From CAZQXD01 sp964597315 (GTDB lineage Bacteria > Pseudomonadota > Gammaproteobacteria > Competibacterales > Competibacteraceae): a stretch of 6,433 bases of DNA. The DNA is taken from NCBI GenBank assembly GCA_964597315.1, contig CAZQXD010000115.1, forward strand, positions 1 through 6,433. The letters run 5' to 3'. The notes beneath the pieces were generated by a model that saw only the letters and a list, made by a program, of their open reading frames with translations, made no database searches and was not told the DNA's origin. Position 1 is the stretch's first letter, and every line of letters begins with the position of its first letter. Made by a program: the position numbers and the translations under genes. Positions 5,781-6,433 of the stretch are shown here, piece after piece.

Positions 5781-6401
5781 TCAGGCTTTTACAATTAAAT
5801 ATCCACCCGCTCCAACCATGACCCCGCTCGCCGTTTTCCTGACTGCATTCTCAAGCTTGAGGCTGCTAAGCAAGGTAGTCATTTTTATCGCCATGAGGGC
5901 ATAACATAGTTTGACGCCACCAACACCCACTACCGTGATGCACGAAATAACGAGTATATCCATCACTTGGAGTGTCGCCAAATCAATAAACATCGGAAAC
6001 AGGCTAATGTAAAAAAAGATTGCTTTAATATCGCCCAGGGTAAGAAAAAATCCAGCAAAGAAGCTAATTATGAAACTGCCTTTTTCATTTGATTTTTTTA
6101 TCGCGATTTTGGTTGTTCTTTTTTCAGTTAGCAATGAGAACCCCAGCCAAAACAGATAACAAGCTCCTAAGTATTTTATAATTGTGAATAGACCACCCAT
6201 GGTTTCTGTCACCACGGATAGACCCAGTATGGCCAACATGATAAAAATCAAATCGCCTAGAACAATGCCAACCGCAACAGCCATGCCATTGCCTACGCCT
6301 AATGTGGCTGAGCGAGCCACCACCAGAGCTACGCTTGTACTGGGAATCGCCGCGAGTATGACCATGATACCAAAAAGCGAAATCGACTCTATGATGGTCA
6401 T
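5781..6401 (-). CDS. LysE/RhtB-family amino-acid-type exporter
   Basis: This is an inner-membrane exporter of the LysE/RhtB type, whose members export amino acids, homoserine lactones or related small molecules using the proton gradient. It has 206 residues, the family's usual length, with about six hydrophobic segments (roughly 5-27, 38-62, 68-91, 107-135, 146-171, 190-205). The N-terminal half carries IPSTSVALVVARSATLGVGNG, with PS in place of the common PGP. This leads into AVGIVLGDLIFI. The second half starts FFAGFFLTLGDIKAIFFYISLFP, the counterpart of the family's NPK-containing stretch. The altered PGP and NPK motifs suggest a divergent branch. The ATG has only a weak AGG 8 bases upstream. 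It is the first visible gene of a three-gene minus-strand run, and codons are AT-rich compared with phaC and puuD, suggesting transfer. The substrate is unknown. Confidence 0.88.
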   Translation of the reverse strand: MTIIESISLFGIMVILAAIPSTSVALVVARSATLGVGNGMAVAVGIVLGDLIFIMLAILGLSVVTETMGGLFTIIKYLGACYLFWLGFSLLTEKRTTKIAIKKSNEKGSFIISFFAGFFLTLGDIKAIFFYISLFPMFIDLATLQVMDILVISCITVVGVGGVKLCYALMAIKMTTLLSSLKLENAVRKTASGVMVGAGGYLIVKA

Positions 6402-6433
6402 TCTTTCTACCTATTATCTGGCCCTGGGGACAG

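Noticed and set aside
6413..6418. GATAAT on the minus strand as a -10 for the LysE-type gene.
   Set aside because: The transcript would begin only a few bases before the ATG, and the -35 would lie beyond the window.
6421..6433. GGCCCTGGGGACAG at the window edge as the start of another repeat or IS.
   Set aside because: It is too short to judge, and the sequence stops there.

Overview
The window suggests a proteobacterial chromosome, probably gammaproteobacterial. This is inferred from the gene types, the GC-rich codon use of the central genes, and the kind of IS200-like and palindromic repeats present. No rRNA or other phylogenetic marker lies in the window, so the assignment is tentative.

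Region 1 (1-823) is mobile-element debris. A broken IS200/IS605-type TnpA (HUH Y1 transposase) runs in from before the window. It is split by an insert of about 220 bp that carries a long imperfect palindrome. Its C-terminal part, with the likely catalytic tyrosine, resumes after the insert in another frame. Two strong hairpins after it look like the structured right end of the element. About 150 bp then lead to phaC, with a perfect 14-bp palindrome and a possible extended -10.

Region 2 (824-2641, + strand) is an intact class I polyhydroxyalkanoate synthase gene, phaC, with a complete Cys-Asp-His triad. It has no phaA, phaB, phasin or regulator beside it here.

Region 3 (4831 down to 2690, - strand) is a compact three-gene urate degradation operon in pathway-reverse order, uraD-uraH-puuD. 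PuuD, a membrane urate oxidase with a C-terminal cytochrome c domain, makes 5-hydroxyisourate. UraH hydrolyses it to OHCU, and UraD decarboxylates OHCU to (S)-allantoin. The electrons probably go to the respiratory chain rather than to H2O2. puuD and phaC converge with 48 bp between them.

Region 4 (6401 down to 4887, - strand) holds three closely packed genes: a LysE/RhtB-type exporter, a small VOC/glyoxalase-fold protein, and a conserved protein of unknown function. It is visibly more AT-rich than phaC and the urate genes, so it is probably an acquired segment. The exporter plus VOC protein could form a small-molecule efflux or detoxification cassette, but no substrate can be read from the sequence.

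I see no tRNA, rRNA, CRISPR array or convincing Rho-independent terminator. The most unusual structure is the nested, palindrome-bearing insertion in the tnpA remnant. The rest is recognisable biology in a compact arrangement.
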